Source of the DNA: Stictocephala bisonia
Taxonomy: Eukaryota; Arthropoda; Insecta; Hemiptera; Membracidae
Direction: 5' to 3'
DNA: 64,000 nucleotides
NCBI GenBank assembly: GCA_035578905.1
Contig: JAQJVL010000284.1
Coordinates: 496,001-560,000, forward strand
Within the stretch, counting starts at the first letter, position 1. Every line of letters starts with the position of its first letter. Position numbers and translations under genes: made by a program. The notes below the pieces were generated by a model. That model searched no databases, was not told the origin of the DNA, and saw only the letters and a list, made by a program, of their open reading frames with translations. Of the stretch, positions 21,500 to 33,926 are shown in pieces.

Positions 21500-21900
21500 T
21501 TACTTACCAATGCATATCTCATGTAATAGGAATATTTGGGCCTGTAATTTTGTTAGTTAGTGAGGCTCAACCACAGCTGGTTTGAACTGCATTACACTTA
21601 CATGGGACTACACTAGCGCTACAAAAAGGGACCACAAAAACAGCTGATGTTTTGAGACTCAAAATTTAACATAAAATGGGAACTCTGTTTGTGTATAAAA
21701 TCAATGGTTAGGTCTGTTACCACAGCTGGTGCATTATATTTAACCTTCATGGGACTACACAAGTGCTTCACAATGAACCACAATAAAAATAAATAAATAA
21801 ATAAAAAAAAAAAAAAACAGCTGATTTATTTTTAGATACATTATTTTTTAACATTGGATAAGAAGTCTAGCTGTGTGTTAATATAAAATAAATGCTAAAA
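21500..21900 (-). repeat. Two family-C repeat copies in tandem
   Basis: Minus-strand matches to the 14131 repeat: ttacatgggactacactagc and ggaccacaaaaacagctgat at 21598-21643, and a second copy at 21720-21830 (cttcatgggactacacaag, aacagctgattt) with an aaat/poly-A interruption. Confidence 0.5.
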
Positions 21901-22067
21901 CTTATCCACATCTGTTTTGGTACACTAGGAGTCAGTAAACACAATCAATGATAACTGTTAAGAATTATTGATAAAATGTAGAATAAATATATCAAGACAA
22001 CACAATACTACAAAAATAGTCTAGTTATGTTAAGATAATGTTTATTTGTTTGATTATTTGTTTTTTT

Positions 22068-22215
22068 CTTAAGATGGCGATCATCACGATATATCCTCCG
22101 AATATGGATTTCGGGTGAGTGTGATGAGAGCAGATGAACGAATGGTCACAGAGGCAGATTTGCAGATATGCCGCCCCCAGGTATGGCAGAGTTTGCCGCC
22201 CTTCCCCACTCAGCA
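22068..22215 (-). repeat. SINE 3' tail fragment joined to a hAT-like end
   Basis: 22068-22147 matches the reverse of the shared SINE tail (gatggcgatcatcacgatat, gagtgtgatgagagcag). At 22148 it changes to cagaggcagatttgcagata, an end like that at 14616. Confidence 0.45.
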
Positions 22216-22629
22216 ATCTTATATCCTCTGCTCCTTTAACCATCGTGAATAAATGTGTTCAATTTTACCAATGAATACAAGTAGAAATTTATCCATCCTG
22301 TATAAATAAGTCAGACTATTTTGAAGTAGTTCTGTGGACTTTTATCAAATAGCACATATGACGATTTCTGGACTTTGATTTTTATTCTTATAACTAGACT
22401 GTACGTGATTTCCATTCTCTAATATCTCAACAGATGTTCATAAGTTTTTTATTTTTTTTACAAAACAAACAAATCAAAATGAGTAAGATGGAGATAATGT
22501 GGTACGAAACAGTTAAGTCTAGCTAAAAGAATGTAAATTACAATCCAGGAATCGACCCATGCACTATATCTGTTAAAAGCCCAATGAACTACGTCAAAAC
22601 AGGCAGACTTTTGTCCATAAGGATGGACT

Positions 22630-22915
22630 TTCTCATTCTATCCGTATTCTTTTGTGGGCAACAATGGGTCCTTGGGACGTATTCCCTTCTTTGAAGATTT
22701 TCAGACCCCTGTGATCAAGAGAGTTTTCGTGTTTTGAGAGTGATACAGTTTCATTTTTCCAGTCGTTAAATCTTCCCTCCGAAAACTTTGTTTTACCAGC
22801 GTTTTTTTTTTTTTTTAACATAATACATATAATAAAAAATATGCATGTTATACTCTTAGAAAATACTAATACTTTTTTAGGAAATAGTTCACCATTACTG
22901 TGCTGAAACATATTT
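22630..22915 (-). pseudogene. hAT transposase TTF-domain fragment
   Basis: The minus-strand frame reads FQHSNGELFPKKVLVFSKSI and, after a hydrophobic decayed part, KTKFSEGRFNDWKNETVSLS followed by KHENSLDHR. NGE..(K/R)xxLVFSxS and F.EGFNDWK...L..HExSxxH are diagnostic of TTF-type zinc-finger hAT/ZMYM transposases. The CxxC of the finger has decayed. A different lineage from the copy at 1-589. Confidence 0.65.
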
Positions 22916-23195
22916 TTACTGTAAGGTACCTGACTGTACCATCGTTATACTGCCTTATCAATTTTGATAAAATGTAGATGTTCATTTTGAAACGACACAT
23001 AATCACTACTGTAATTCACTATTCAGGGAGTAGGATCGTTTTCAACGCATTCTAAATTGTCTTACATCTGGATTTAGTCTGGATTTTTCTTTTTGTCACA
23101 GTCTCATTGAATAAATGATCCTCATTATTTACAATACATTGGTGTGGTGGGCGTGTAGGAGGTCATTAATTAGAATACAGTAGTTTTAAACAAAT

Positions 23196-23725
23196 ATCTC
23201 CAACAACACTCTCTCCCATCAATAATGAATTCTGGTGCCATCTACCCTCCTCTAGATCACTTTTCCTAGTGGCTCACCCACTCTCCCATTGGTCACTTCT
23301 CTTCCCAACTGGTCACATGGTCAACAACCCTCTCTCCCATCGATAACAAATCCTGGTGCCACCTGCCCTCCTCTAGATCACTTCTCCAGTGGCTCACCCA
23401 CTCTCCCATTGGTCACTTCTCTTCCCAACTCATTACATGGTCAACAACCCTCTCTCCCATCGATAACGAATTCTGGTGCCACCTGCCCTCCTCTAGATCA
23501 CTTCTCCTAGTAGCTCACCCACTCTCCCATTGGTCACTTCTCTTCCCAACTCATTAAATGGTCAACAACCCTCTCTCCCATCGATAACGAATTCTGGTGC
23601 CACATACCCTCCTCTAGATCACTTCTCCTAGTGGCTCACCCACTCTCCCATTGGTTACTTCTCTTCCCAAATAGTCATATGGTCAACAAACCCTCTCTCT
23701 CATCAAAATGAATTCTGGTGCCACT
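23196..23725 (+). repeat. ~120-bp satellite-like tandem repeat, about 4.4 copies
   Basis: Units begin ctctctcccatcgataacga and include ctcctctagatcacttctcc and ggtcacttctcttcccaact. The block ctctcccat ends at 23219, 23340, 23460, 23581 and 23703, giving periods of 120-122 bp. The two central units are nearly identical and the ends have diverged. Noticeably C/T-rich on plus. Confidence 0.92.
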
Positions 23726-24834
23726 TAACCTTTAGTGGTCGTTTGCCAGCTATAGGTCAAAAGTGATCTATTTTGGAAATTTTCACATGTCAAAAACAGT
23801 AGATTGACATGTTGGTTTCGCTACTTAGTACCTATTGCATATTTGAGTTTATGTCAGTATGTTGTTTATGTTAATTCATTAGTTTATACTTTAGGTCATA
23901 TTTATACATAAAGTACTACCTGGGGAACACAGACATTTCTTAATTTGAACTTAAAGGGCTAAATGAAAGGCGGACTGGAAGTTCAAACTGTAACTGTTTA
24001 CTATATTTACTGTTGGGTCCTGGATTTTAATTTTTGTAATTTTCAAAGATGATTAAAAAAAATATTTTTCACTCCCAAAGTATTTTAATTCTAATAATCA
24101 GTACTAATTCTAATAAAAAATCATCATAAAATAAATTAATTTTGTAAAATTATGTATAAATGTAAAATATAGGAACTTATGTAAGGGGTTTTGCCACTGT
24201 TTTTGGCCAATGAAAACTCTTAAGAATTAAGTATTTAATTAATAGCTGTTTACCTATACTTCAGTACAGGATGGAAGTGTGAACTTATTAACGTTAAAAT
24301 TGTGTTATGTCTAGGTAATCAAGTGTTAATATCAGTATACTCGAATCTGACTGTCAAAACTGTTCAGTAACAAAATTATTATAACATCTGACATTAAATA
24401 ATTAATTTTAGTATCTCGTTGGCTATTTACAAACTATATTGTAAAGTTGTAACACTTTACTGTCCCTAAGTCTATGTATTATTTATTCAATACTATTTAT
24501 TTTTTTATTACTGATTAATACTATCAATCACTAAGATTTGTATGATTCCACTAGTAACTAATACTAGCAATTAGTAACTAAAACCAATAAACATGCTTTT
24601 TTTCGAACAACTTCAGTTTACCTAAAACTGAACTGTCTCAAATATTCAGTTGTATAATTGTTGTAAAAGGTGTTTTTGGTTGTATTACTGAGTTCCGATT
24701 GTGACTCTTCAAATTGGTTCGGAGACCAACAATTGGGAAAGTCTTAAGAGGAACATTAAAAAGTCTCTTCTGCGGAAGTAAGTAAAATTAAGAGTGTTCA
24801 GCACTTTTACCTACTTTTTACTATTTTTTTTTCT
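23726..24834. other. Non-coding stretch
   Basis: AT-rich, with no recognised gene or element. Confidence 0.4.
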
Positions 24835-24842
24835 CTTACCAC

Positions 24843-24923
24843 CAGTGACAGATTTAGAGGCCCTAGGCAACTTTTTTTTTTTTTTTTTGCAGCCTAGTCT
24901 GCCTAGTGGTAAATCTATCACTG
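24843..24923 (+). mobile_element. 81-bp hAT-type MITE with perfect 8-bp target duplication
   Basis: Ends are CAGTGACAGATTTA and, inverted, CAGTGATAGATTTA (13 of 14 match), with a further gcctag/ctaggc inverted pair inside and a poly-T stretch in the centre. It is flanked on both sides by cttaccac (24835-24842 and 24924-24931), an exact 8-bp duplication. CAGnG termini plus an 8-bp duplication define hAT. Non-coding, mobilised in trans. Confidence 0.85.
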
Positions 24924-25090
24924 CTTACCACTGTCTATTGACACTTACTCTTGACATTCATACTCTCTTGAGTAAGCAACAGGTCAGCTGTTTGAATGTG
25001 GATTCTGTTCCTTTTTTAAAAATAATACCTAATGATTTTCAAAATGTAATAAAGCAACCATTAAAACTAAAATGTTAAATATCTGCTTGC

Positions 25091-25114
25091 TGTCCTATTA
25101 TATCGTAATATACA

Positions 25115-25168
<54 letters not shown>

Positions 25169-25374
25169 TGTAAATATATATATCATCACTATTTCTACTA
25201 TATATTCCAATTTAGCTTACCAAGTTGACTTTAATAAGTTTTTTTATTAACCCTTTTGTGTATATTAAAAGGGTGTATTAACGACATACAGTGATATTGA
25301 CCCACCCGCCCACCCGCCCACCCGTCCACGTACAGTGGTATTGACCCATCCGCCCACCCGTCCACGTACAGTGG
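25091..25374 (+). repeat. 284-bp tandem duplication, first copy
   Basis: Contains tgtcctattatatcgtaata, an (AT)n tract (about 25119-25166), the palindrome acccttttgtgtatattaaa followed by aggg, and minisatellite units (cccacccgcccacccgtcc). It repeats directly from 25375 with the same order. Confidence 0.85.
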
Positions 25375-25398
25375 TGTCCTATTATATCGTAATATACA

Positions 25399-25466
<68 letters not shown>

Positions 25467-25706
25467 TGTAAATATATATATCATCACTATTTCTACTATA
25501 TATTCCAATTTAGCTTACCAAGTTGACTTTAATAAGTTTTTTTATTAACCCTTTTGTGTATATTAAAAGGGTGTATTAACGACATACAGTGATATTGACC
25601 CACCCGCCCACCCGTCCACGTACAGTGGTATTGACCCATCCGCCCACCCGTCCACGTACAGTGGTATTAACCCACCCGCCCACCCGTACACGTACAGTGA
25701 TATTGA
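25375..25706 (+). repeat. 284-bp tandem duplication, second copy, plus extra minisatellite units
   Basis: Near-identical to 25091-25374 apart from the AT-tract length and the number of minisatellite units. The junction falls inside a minisatellite unit (cagtgg/tgtcc), suggesting unequal exchange or slippage at the array. Confidence 0.85.
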
Positions 25707-26300
25707 GTACACTAATTCCACTATATATACATCACTATTTCTCTAAAACTATACGTCCAATTGACTTGAAATTTCGTACATACTTAGTAGTCCCCAGAGG
25801 CTCACTAAGAAAGGATTTTCCTATCCCACCTCAGGACTCCATCCCACTGACTTCTAAAATTCCCATAGTATTGTTATGGAGCTATATTAATTTATCGATT
25901 TATTTGTTTAACAGCTGTTAAATAAAAACAAATTTAATAAAATTGTGGTAGGCTACACTATTAGAATTAAAAATAATTGAGTATAGTGGTAAATTATACA
26001 TAATATCAGCTGTTTTAAATTGAATATTAAATTAAATAATTGTTTTTCATATTGTGACCGTTAAAGCGGGTGGGTACAGGTAGTTATATATAAAATCCAA
26101 AAATGATGTACTCACTCATCTCAAAATCTCCGGAACCTCTTACAATATTTTGATTAAATTTGGAGGGAAGTTAGCTTTCGTATCATAGAGACCCACTAAC
26201 ATTCCTAACTTCTAACCTACTAAAATCCATATTCCATTCATAACGGGTTGAAGCAGTCTCTCAACGGTTCTCCGTAAGAGTAACATTGACAATTATTTAA
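25707..26300. repeat. Interspersed repeat fragments, related to family D
   Basis: Contains ctatatatacatcactattt and tgtactcactcatctcaaaa lines and aacagctgtta motifs that recall the ends and body of 31547-32110 in reverse. No gene. Confidence 0.35.
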
Positions 26301-26914
26301 TTTCATTTATTTACACTTCCAACAGGTAAAAAAAAATATGACACAAAACCTTGGCTGATTTTGTTTTTGTTGTTAAATAATTAAGGTAATTTCTACTAAC
26401 TCTGACATGATTGCTCTACTTTGCAATTATCAAACCCTTAAGTAATCTTATAATGTTTTCTAGTGTTGGTCACTTTGTTATCTAGGAGAACGGTAGCAGG
26501 CTGAGTTTTTATGTTGATGAGATGGTTTAGAGAGAGCCACAGAGGAAAGGTTAAGCAAGCATAGAGAACCGTCCAGTAGCAAAGCAAGAACTGTCAGCTA
26601 GTTTGTCTGATTAAGTTCTTCGCACAGATCAGTAGTCTATGAGGAATGGGCAGAGTAAGGTTAAGAAGGAGGTTGGCCTCTCCTTTATTAAAAAAAAAAA
26701 GTTATAACAAAATGGTTAACTGTAAGAGAGGACATATTAGTCCTAAGTCCCACTTTTGTAAAAAATAAATAATATTAAAATTCTTTTGTGCAATAAAGCC
26801 ATTATTATTACAACATTAACATTTACAGAATTTTAGTGAACTATTTTGAAAGAAAAATAGAATACAACAATAAGCACTGAGATTGCAATTTTGCAACAAA
26901 AATGAAGAAACCTT
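26301..26914. other. Non-coding stretch with a moderately GC-richer block
   Basis: 26470-26690 is less AT-rich than its surroundings and ends in cctttatt followed by an 11-A run, like the 3' end of a retroposed transcript, but no parent is recognised. Confidence 0.3.
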
Positions 26915-26996
26915 ACCTCGTTGCCATTGTTGCGTGTCTCCCCAAAGCAATGTCACACTTGAATGCCAGTTGTCTAGTTCCATCCTGGTGTTTTAC
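26915..26996 (-). CDS. Candidate internal exon of an unknown gene
   Basis: Minus-strand open segment: SVKHQDGTRQLAFKCDIALG followed by RHATMATR, ending at a good splice donor (acgag|gtaagg at about 26917). The upstream acceptor (ttgaag) is weak. No neighbouring exon with a matching phase was found. The composition is unlike the AT-rich background, but the family is not recognised. Confidence 0.25.
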
Positions 26997-29010
26997 AGAG
27001 TAACTTCAAGGTAATTAAATAAATATTTCCTAGACAAGCTTATTTAAGATTACACAACAGGTACTAATTGATGTTGTATTTTCAATGTTTTGTTTTTGTA
27101 AATTTAGTGTTTGTTAATTATGTTTGCCAGTGTCATAATACAATTAGGAGATAAGGTTTAAAAAGTAAAACCACAATTAAAAACACCTAGCACCTTAACT
27201 ATTTATATTACGTTTTTAAATTTTAAAATATCAGTGTTTTTGAATGGCCCATTGTTTAGTGTAAACTAAAGTGAATGAAGCAAAATGCCAACATTAAACA
27301 TTGTTTTATACCTAAATGATCAAAACTTTTTCTTTTGTGAGACATTGATACATATTTAGATTTTAATTGTACATTTTTACTGTTTTGTACATATAAATTG
27401 CAGAGACATTAAAAAATACTTAGATATAATAATATAAAGAATATAGAAAGGTAATTTATAGAACCTGTTTTTTTTCTTAATAAATAGATTATTACCGTTT
27501 TCTGTAATTTTTTAAAAGTTTTCAGGTATTTTAGGGCCTATATTTAATTAGGAAATATCAATTTCATTTTTATATTTTTTTCAGTAAAATCTTCTATTGA
27601 GTATAGTTGTATTTTCAATAAAACGCTGTAAGTATTATTCTTAAAATATTTTAAAGTCGATTTTTTAAATTTTAAGTGGTGAAGTGTTAAAGAGTAACAT
27701 TTGATTTTGGTCACAATTTAATTTGAAGGATTTAGATAGTCTGTGACTTGTTAAAAATAATGTTTTCGACTTCTAGTTTGCGATTGTCGTGTTTAGTACA
27801 ATTAATTGTCTTGATACTGTTTAGAGCTTAAACATTTAAACAGTTAACAAAACAATAAAACTCGGTAATTAGAGGTTTGATGGTTGTAATGAAAAAGTCA
27901 TATAACAACAGAAGAACAGGATTGTTTATTGCTCATAAAAATATAAACTTTACATGTGTTACATCAAGCACTAAAAAATATTTAAAATTCTCGTTATAAA
28001 TAAAAGAATACATAAAAAATATAAGAAATCACTTGCCATTGAAGCTCTGATATTATGCTAAGGATATACCAAAGTCATAAAGTATTGCATTTCCAATCAA
28101 CTGTTATAACCACCCAGAAACGTTTACTACGGACATTTATTTCCTAGATGCACAAGAAATGGAGACATTTAAAAGTTATGATATTTGTTAATTATCCTTT
28201 TAGAAGATTTGGACAGTATAAATAAGTTCAGGCTAAGACAATTTATTGTTCTAACCCAAATAAATATTTTGCAGTTTTATTTATTGAAAGTGTTCTATAT
28301 TTTGATAGCTGTATTTTATCATGAAAGGGCCATAAACAGATAGAAGGTAGTACTGTATTTTGAACTTTATTTTTTGTATTTTCTTAAGAGAAAAATTTGT
28401 ATGTATAACTTGTCAAAGATAAACACTATATATATGCTTGTTTGATCCACTAAAATCGTAAGATATTTTACTTTGTTTATAAACAAAATAGGCATATCAA
28501 TGTGGATAAGAACTTATCTAGTTTGAACTGAAATGTTGAAAAACGACATAAGCTTATGACAATTACAATTTTAAAATAAATTTTTCTATTTAATTCATTA
28601 TGGAGTAATTACCATAAATATTTTTAATTTCCACCCCCTCTCATCTTATCTCTGTGATTTAGATGTGTCTATTAAATAAACTTAAAGAGGAAATGGCTTA
28701 TATGTAAAATATTGTCATTTGATTAGCATAGGTTAAAACATGAAACAATTGAAACCATAACCTAAATAATATAACACAGTTCACAAATAAAAATTTCTAA
28801 TAATGTTTTTGAGCATAGAGGACCATAATAATACATGATTTTTATTGGGATAGATGTAATAGTTAAATGATTTTCCAAAATGTTTGTGTTGCTTCAGAAT
28901 TAACCTATATGTCTTACGATGTCAAGAACGCCTTATTGGTCTAATGGCTACAATAAATAAATTAGCAAAACACATTAAAAACCCTGATCACAAGAAACCA
29001 ATTCGGTGTA
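26997..29010. other. Intergenic, AT-rich
   Basis: No gene, RNA or element recognised downstream of DUF4773-like gene 1. Confidence 0.4.
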
Positions 29011-29016
29011 TTTATT
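29011..29016 (-). terminator. Poly(A) signal AATAAA of DUF4773-like gene 1
   Basis: AATAAA on minus overlaps the TAA stop (29012-29014), implying a very short 3' UTR if used. Confidence 0.4.
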
Positions 29017-29382
29017 TGAACCAAAGGAAGTGGTGTTTCTTAGGTGGTAAAGTGGTAGGAGGGGAAGGGGAGGGTACTTCAGGCAGAGGGAAGTGTAGTT
29101 TGGTCCAGTCCTGATAGGAGAGGTAAGGATCCGTCTCCCCCAAGTGGAGGCCTACCACACCAAATGTAGTTGCATTAGGCGGCATCAAGAATGAGATCTT
29201 GTGGTTGTCAATCTTGATGCAGTCAAAACTGATGGAGAACAGTATCTGTCTCATGGAAGTCACCTCAAGTCTCATGCACAGACTGACTCCGTGAGGGTTG
29301 TGATGAATGTCGTAGACACGGATGCAGAATGCTACAAGAGGAACAAACTTTGTCTTGGCACAGAATGGCAAGGGATTTCGAC
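29012..29382 (-). CDS. DUF4773-like gene 1, exon 4 (last)
   Basis: Acceptor tttcttttgtctag; reads in phase 1 to TAA at 29012. Four conserved cysteines in the DUF4773 half, then about 60 residues of divergent Pro/Lys/His-rich tail. Confidence 0.82.
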
Positions 29383-32300
29383 CTAGACAAAAGAAATAAA
29401 GCAATAAATCAGGGTTGTATGGTTAAACAAAATTTAGTTCAAGAATTATTAAATACAAGCTTGTAGGTCTATGAATTATTTCTTTTCGAGTGAAGACTTT
29501 AGCTCAGTGGAGTTTCGACTTTTGTTTGTTACACTTTACATTGTGAAATATTAACAACATTATAATGGATTAATTTTACCAAGGAAGCCTAACTTAAAGA
29601 AAAGGAAAGAGTTGGGGAAATATTGTTTTGATTCACTATTTAAAATGTTTTTCCCAAATTACTTTTGAACAGACCAATTTAGATCTGAAATATTTTATTA
29701 ATCATAAAAGTATTGATGGAATTAACGTCAAAATACAAGTGATTTTCCGTCAAAATACTGTATGTACAGATGGATAATCAGATAAAACTAAAGTATTAGA
29801 GTTTAAGAAAGATAAATAAGCTTACAACGTTTATTTAAAATGATAAATAACTAAATACCAACTTTATCCCCAAACATATTACTATTATGCCTATTTATTA
29901 ATTTGCATAAGCTAATGTATTGTTTATTTTATTGACGATGTCTATTGCACTGTACAGTGTTTAACGACAATAAAGATTCTGACTCTGATTCATAAACTAA
30001 TCAAGTAAAATGATCACCTCAGGGACAGGTCAACAATGTTATACCAGTTAGGTATGCCTTTTTGTTTTATAGAGCAGTAAAATATGATTAAAGGGGAGGG
30101 GGTGCATCTTCAGAACAGTTACCTTGCTTGCAGGGGGCATGCAAAAAACAACCCGCCTGACGTTTTAGATACTTTATCATCAGACCACATTCCACAAACC
30201 AAATGGTACCTTTTACCAAATTTGAAAAACTAACTGAGTTACAGTAATTTAATTGTTAACCCTTTTTTAACTTGTTAAACTTAGAAGTTGAACATTAGCA
30301 AACCTAACGAATAAGTTAATAGAAAAAGTAACGATTAAATTAAATTGTTAATTTTTGTTAAAAACCCCAAGTATTAATAAACTTAAGCTTGATTGAAATA
30401 ACTATTGTTTTCTAAAGTGTTTTATTGAAGACAGACATGTAATAATTGCAATTCCACTGGACCATTAATTTCACTGCTTACCTGATATCACTCTTGTAAT
30501 AATAGTGTGACCATTGATACTCAGGGTCATGAAGATAGCAAAGTCATTCGGCACATACTCCATCTCAAAACAACCTGGATGGACATACTGTATTAGAATT
30601 GAGTTGTTTTCTTAGAAAACTACTTATATTTTCAGTAACCTATTTTTCTTATTCATATTTCTTACAATAAATCTTCTAGAGATTTATCAATATAAACCTT
30701 ATATTAAGGTAAATTTTGGAATGTAGATTGAATGCTTGTATACAGAGTTTGGGCATTTAAACACCAAGCTTTTGACTGAGTCATAAGTTTTATTTCATTA
30801 GGCCCACCTATCAGTACTAAATAATTTATTCTGTACTATCTTAAATGGAGTTACTTTAGTTGTTTGTTAAATCTTAAATCATTGCTGACAGTATTAGGCT
30901 ATGAGGGAAGAGCTTCTAGCATTTGCCCAGCTTTTATAAAGTGAGCTATATATAAATTCTTCTGGTAAGAGATTAATTAATTGTATTTTTTTCTTCATAC
31001 AGATGTGTAGAAACTTGATAAACCATAATCATTACTAAAAACACTTGGAGTAGTTTAGATATTAAAAGAAACTTTCTATTATGATTGGATCCACTTTTTT
31101 CTAGCAAAATTAAGTGCAACTGCAAGTTTTCCTATTTGAGGTTGGTGTGATTATCTTATTTCTTCTTGCAAAAATATAAGTTAATTTATATTATTTAAAT
31201 TAAAATGAAGGACATTTAAGAGTCTTTATTAACATGTTCTTTAGATATTTTTTAGATTTAATTACTCTTAGAAAGAATTTTTCTGTGTAACTTACTATGC
31301 TTGGATGTAAAATATAAAACAGATTTTCTTTTTGAAAAAAAATTGAAAAAACCTAAAATTATAATATATCTTACTACCTATGCTGTGTTTTGATTTGGAT
31401 AAAAATATAAACTTAGAAATGTTTATATTGCTCTGATTTATGTAATTAGCCTGTAGCCGAGCAGTCTGAGATATCATGACTTGGAGCCTAAGTTTGAGAA
31501 AGCGTAGGCTGGAATCCTGGCCTGGTTTTTATAAGTATTACTAGGGGACACCCCTGCACGCTTTGCATGCCAACCCTGACTCTTACTTCGCTCAATACAC
31601 CTTACCCTTCAGCCTCGGCATGTGACTTTTGACTTAAAATAATAGTAGATTAACTGTATAACGTAAAATCACACTATTAAATCTAGTTACAGTATTTACA
31701 TTACTTAAGTTGATATTAATTTATTAGTATAAATACCCAATGGTATTACTTAGCCTATTTCAAACGTGTTCATTTCATTTGTTTTTGTTTAACAGCTGAA
31801 GATCAAACTTTTAATGCATCAATAGTATAATGTCAAACATACAAAATAAACATGTTTATTTATTTACAAAACAGCTGTTATTAATTTACTGAAATAAACC
31901 CAATATTATTCTTATGGAAAAAAGGAAATTTTGAGAGGCTGTTTGTAACCCTTAGGAATGGAATTTTGAAAAATCCTTCCTTAGTGCGCCTCTAGGGCAT
32001 AAGATTAATATATGTACTAAATTTCATGTCTCTATCTTATATGGTTTTTGCTGGGCGATGTTGAATCAGTCAGTGAGTGAATCAGGACTCGTCTTTTTAT
32101 ACATTTAGATTTACCGTGTACTGTACTGGTTCTCCCCCTTAATTTTCTCGCACATATAAATGGGCAGAGTGGTTAAATAGGAGATCAACTATTCATTTTA
32201 TTAAAAAAAAAAAAATTAAATTTATATTTTACTACACCTGAATTTGAACTGTCAAAAATAAACATTCAAAACTGCCATATTCATTTTAAAGGTTATTTTA

Positions 32301-33846
32301 AGAGTTAAACAAAGTTACTGTAGATAAAAGATTTCATCAAAACAGAACATTATCCATAAGTGAAATATTGTAACTTTGTAGAGGTGGGGTTGTAGTCCTT
32401 AGATAGTTTGTGAAAATCCAAATAGCATATAGCCTTTTAGGCATGTATAGAACAAAACAAATTGCATTGCGATCATTATTCTTGTTTTCCTGTGAAATGG
32501 GAAAAAAGCAGGGTTTACTGACTGATAGATAGACAGATAGAAATAAAAATAGGACTAGTTTTGGCTATTTGGTATATGCTAAGTGAATATATCTAATTTA
32601 CAATATACTAGCTCTGTAGACAAAATTCTTTATTTGTTTCTATAGATTTGAATTTAAGCTGTGGGGATTTCATTAAATTAATTTTAGTCATACTTATAGA
32701 ATAAGCACTTTGCTTGCTTTGAACAGTTATTGGTTTGTGTTCTTTAAACATTACAATTTCATCCAATCTTTATAGACAAAATACATTGAATAACTAGTTT
32801 TATTTGAGGTACAAGCAATAACTAAATAACATACACTATAGTGTATAGTTATGATCATATGCATTTGGAATATAGTACATATACAGGGTGTCCAGCTTCG
32901 ACTGTCACATATTTTAGAGAGAAATACTGAAAACAATGTCACTTGGGGTGTAGAGTACCCAGATAACAATGCTTTCAATCTTAAAAAATGAATTTTCTCT
33001 TTTATTTATCTCTGATATTTTAAATTGACATATCATTGAATTTGGTATAATGTACTCTACAAAGTTTGTGTTTTGAAGTTTTTGGGTAAAATGTTTAGTT
33101 TTTTATACTTGACTTTTGATATTTGAAATTTTAAACAGCTGCCATTTTTCAACCGATAATCATAGACGTACAGCCTTTTTACGTGAAATGTGACTTTTTA
33201 AGATTAACTATCATACCAAAATTTAGTATTGTAAGTCAAACGGTTTTTCAGATATTAAGCCTTTTGTAAGAAACACATACAGACACATGTGAAAATTAAT
33301 CGAGTAATGACACATGTTATACGTCAATATTTGATTGTATTGACCTGACACATATCCTCTAAAATATGTGACACTCGAAGCTTGACACCCTCTATATTTA
33401 TCTACATCTCCATAATCTGTATATTACAAATAAATTACCTCTAAACTTCTCCTTTCCAAGGAGTTTTATTGAGGAGCAGCAGCCACAGTAAAGTCCATCA
33501 CAGTTACAGTAACGGCTGCCCTGCGTCACTATTTCAGAATTTACCATAAACTTTCTTGAGAGTTTCTTTTTTTCTTCATCTTTGAAGAAAAACGCCTCAT
33601 CTGCTTTCATTTTGTCAAATATGTCTTTTTCTTTTTTGAAGAAATCTTCTTCTCCTCCATCAAAAAATGATTCCACAGTTTCTTCAAATGGTGGGTTTGT
33701 TGCTGGGGGGTTAAAAAATGGATCCGTATTCTCAAAGAATTTTTCTTCTGCTGTAGCCATCCTGGAATCTGTTTAGTAAAGGTAATCATTTGAATATTAA
33801 AATTAATGAGCCACTTATTTATTTTTAACCTCTTTTAGCTCTAAAA

Positions 33847-33926
<80 letters not shown>

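Noticed and set aside
29201..29386. 61-aa plus-strand frame
   Set aside because: Antisense shadow of exon 4 of DUF4773-like gene 1.
33398..33438. Extension of the MATAEEKFF frame to 33398
   Set aside because: The donor at 33438 matches in phase and sequence with the next exon; the last codons are intron read-through.
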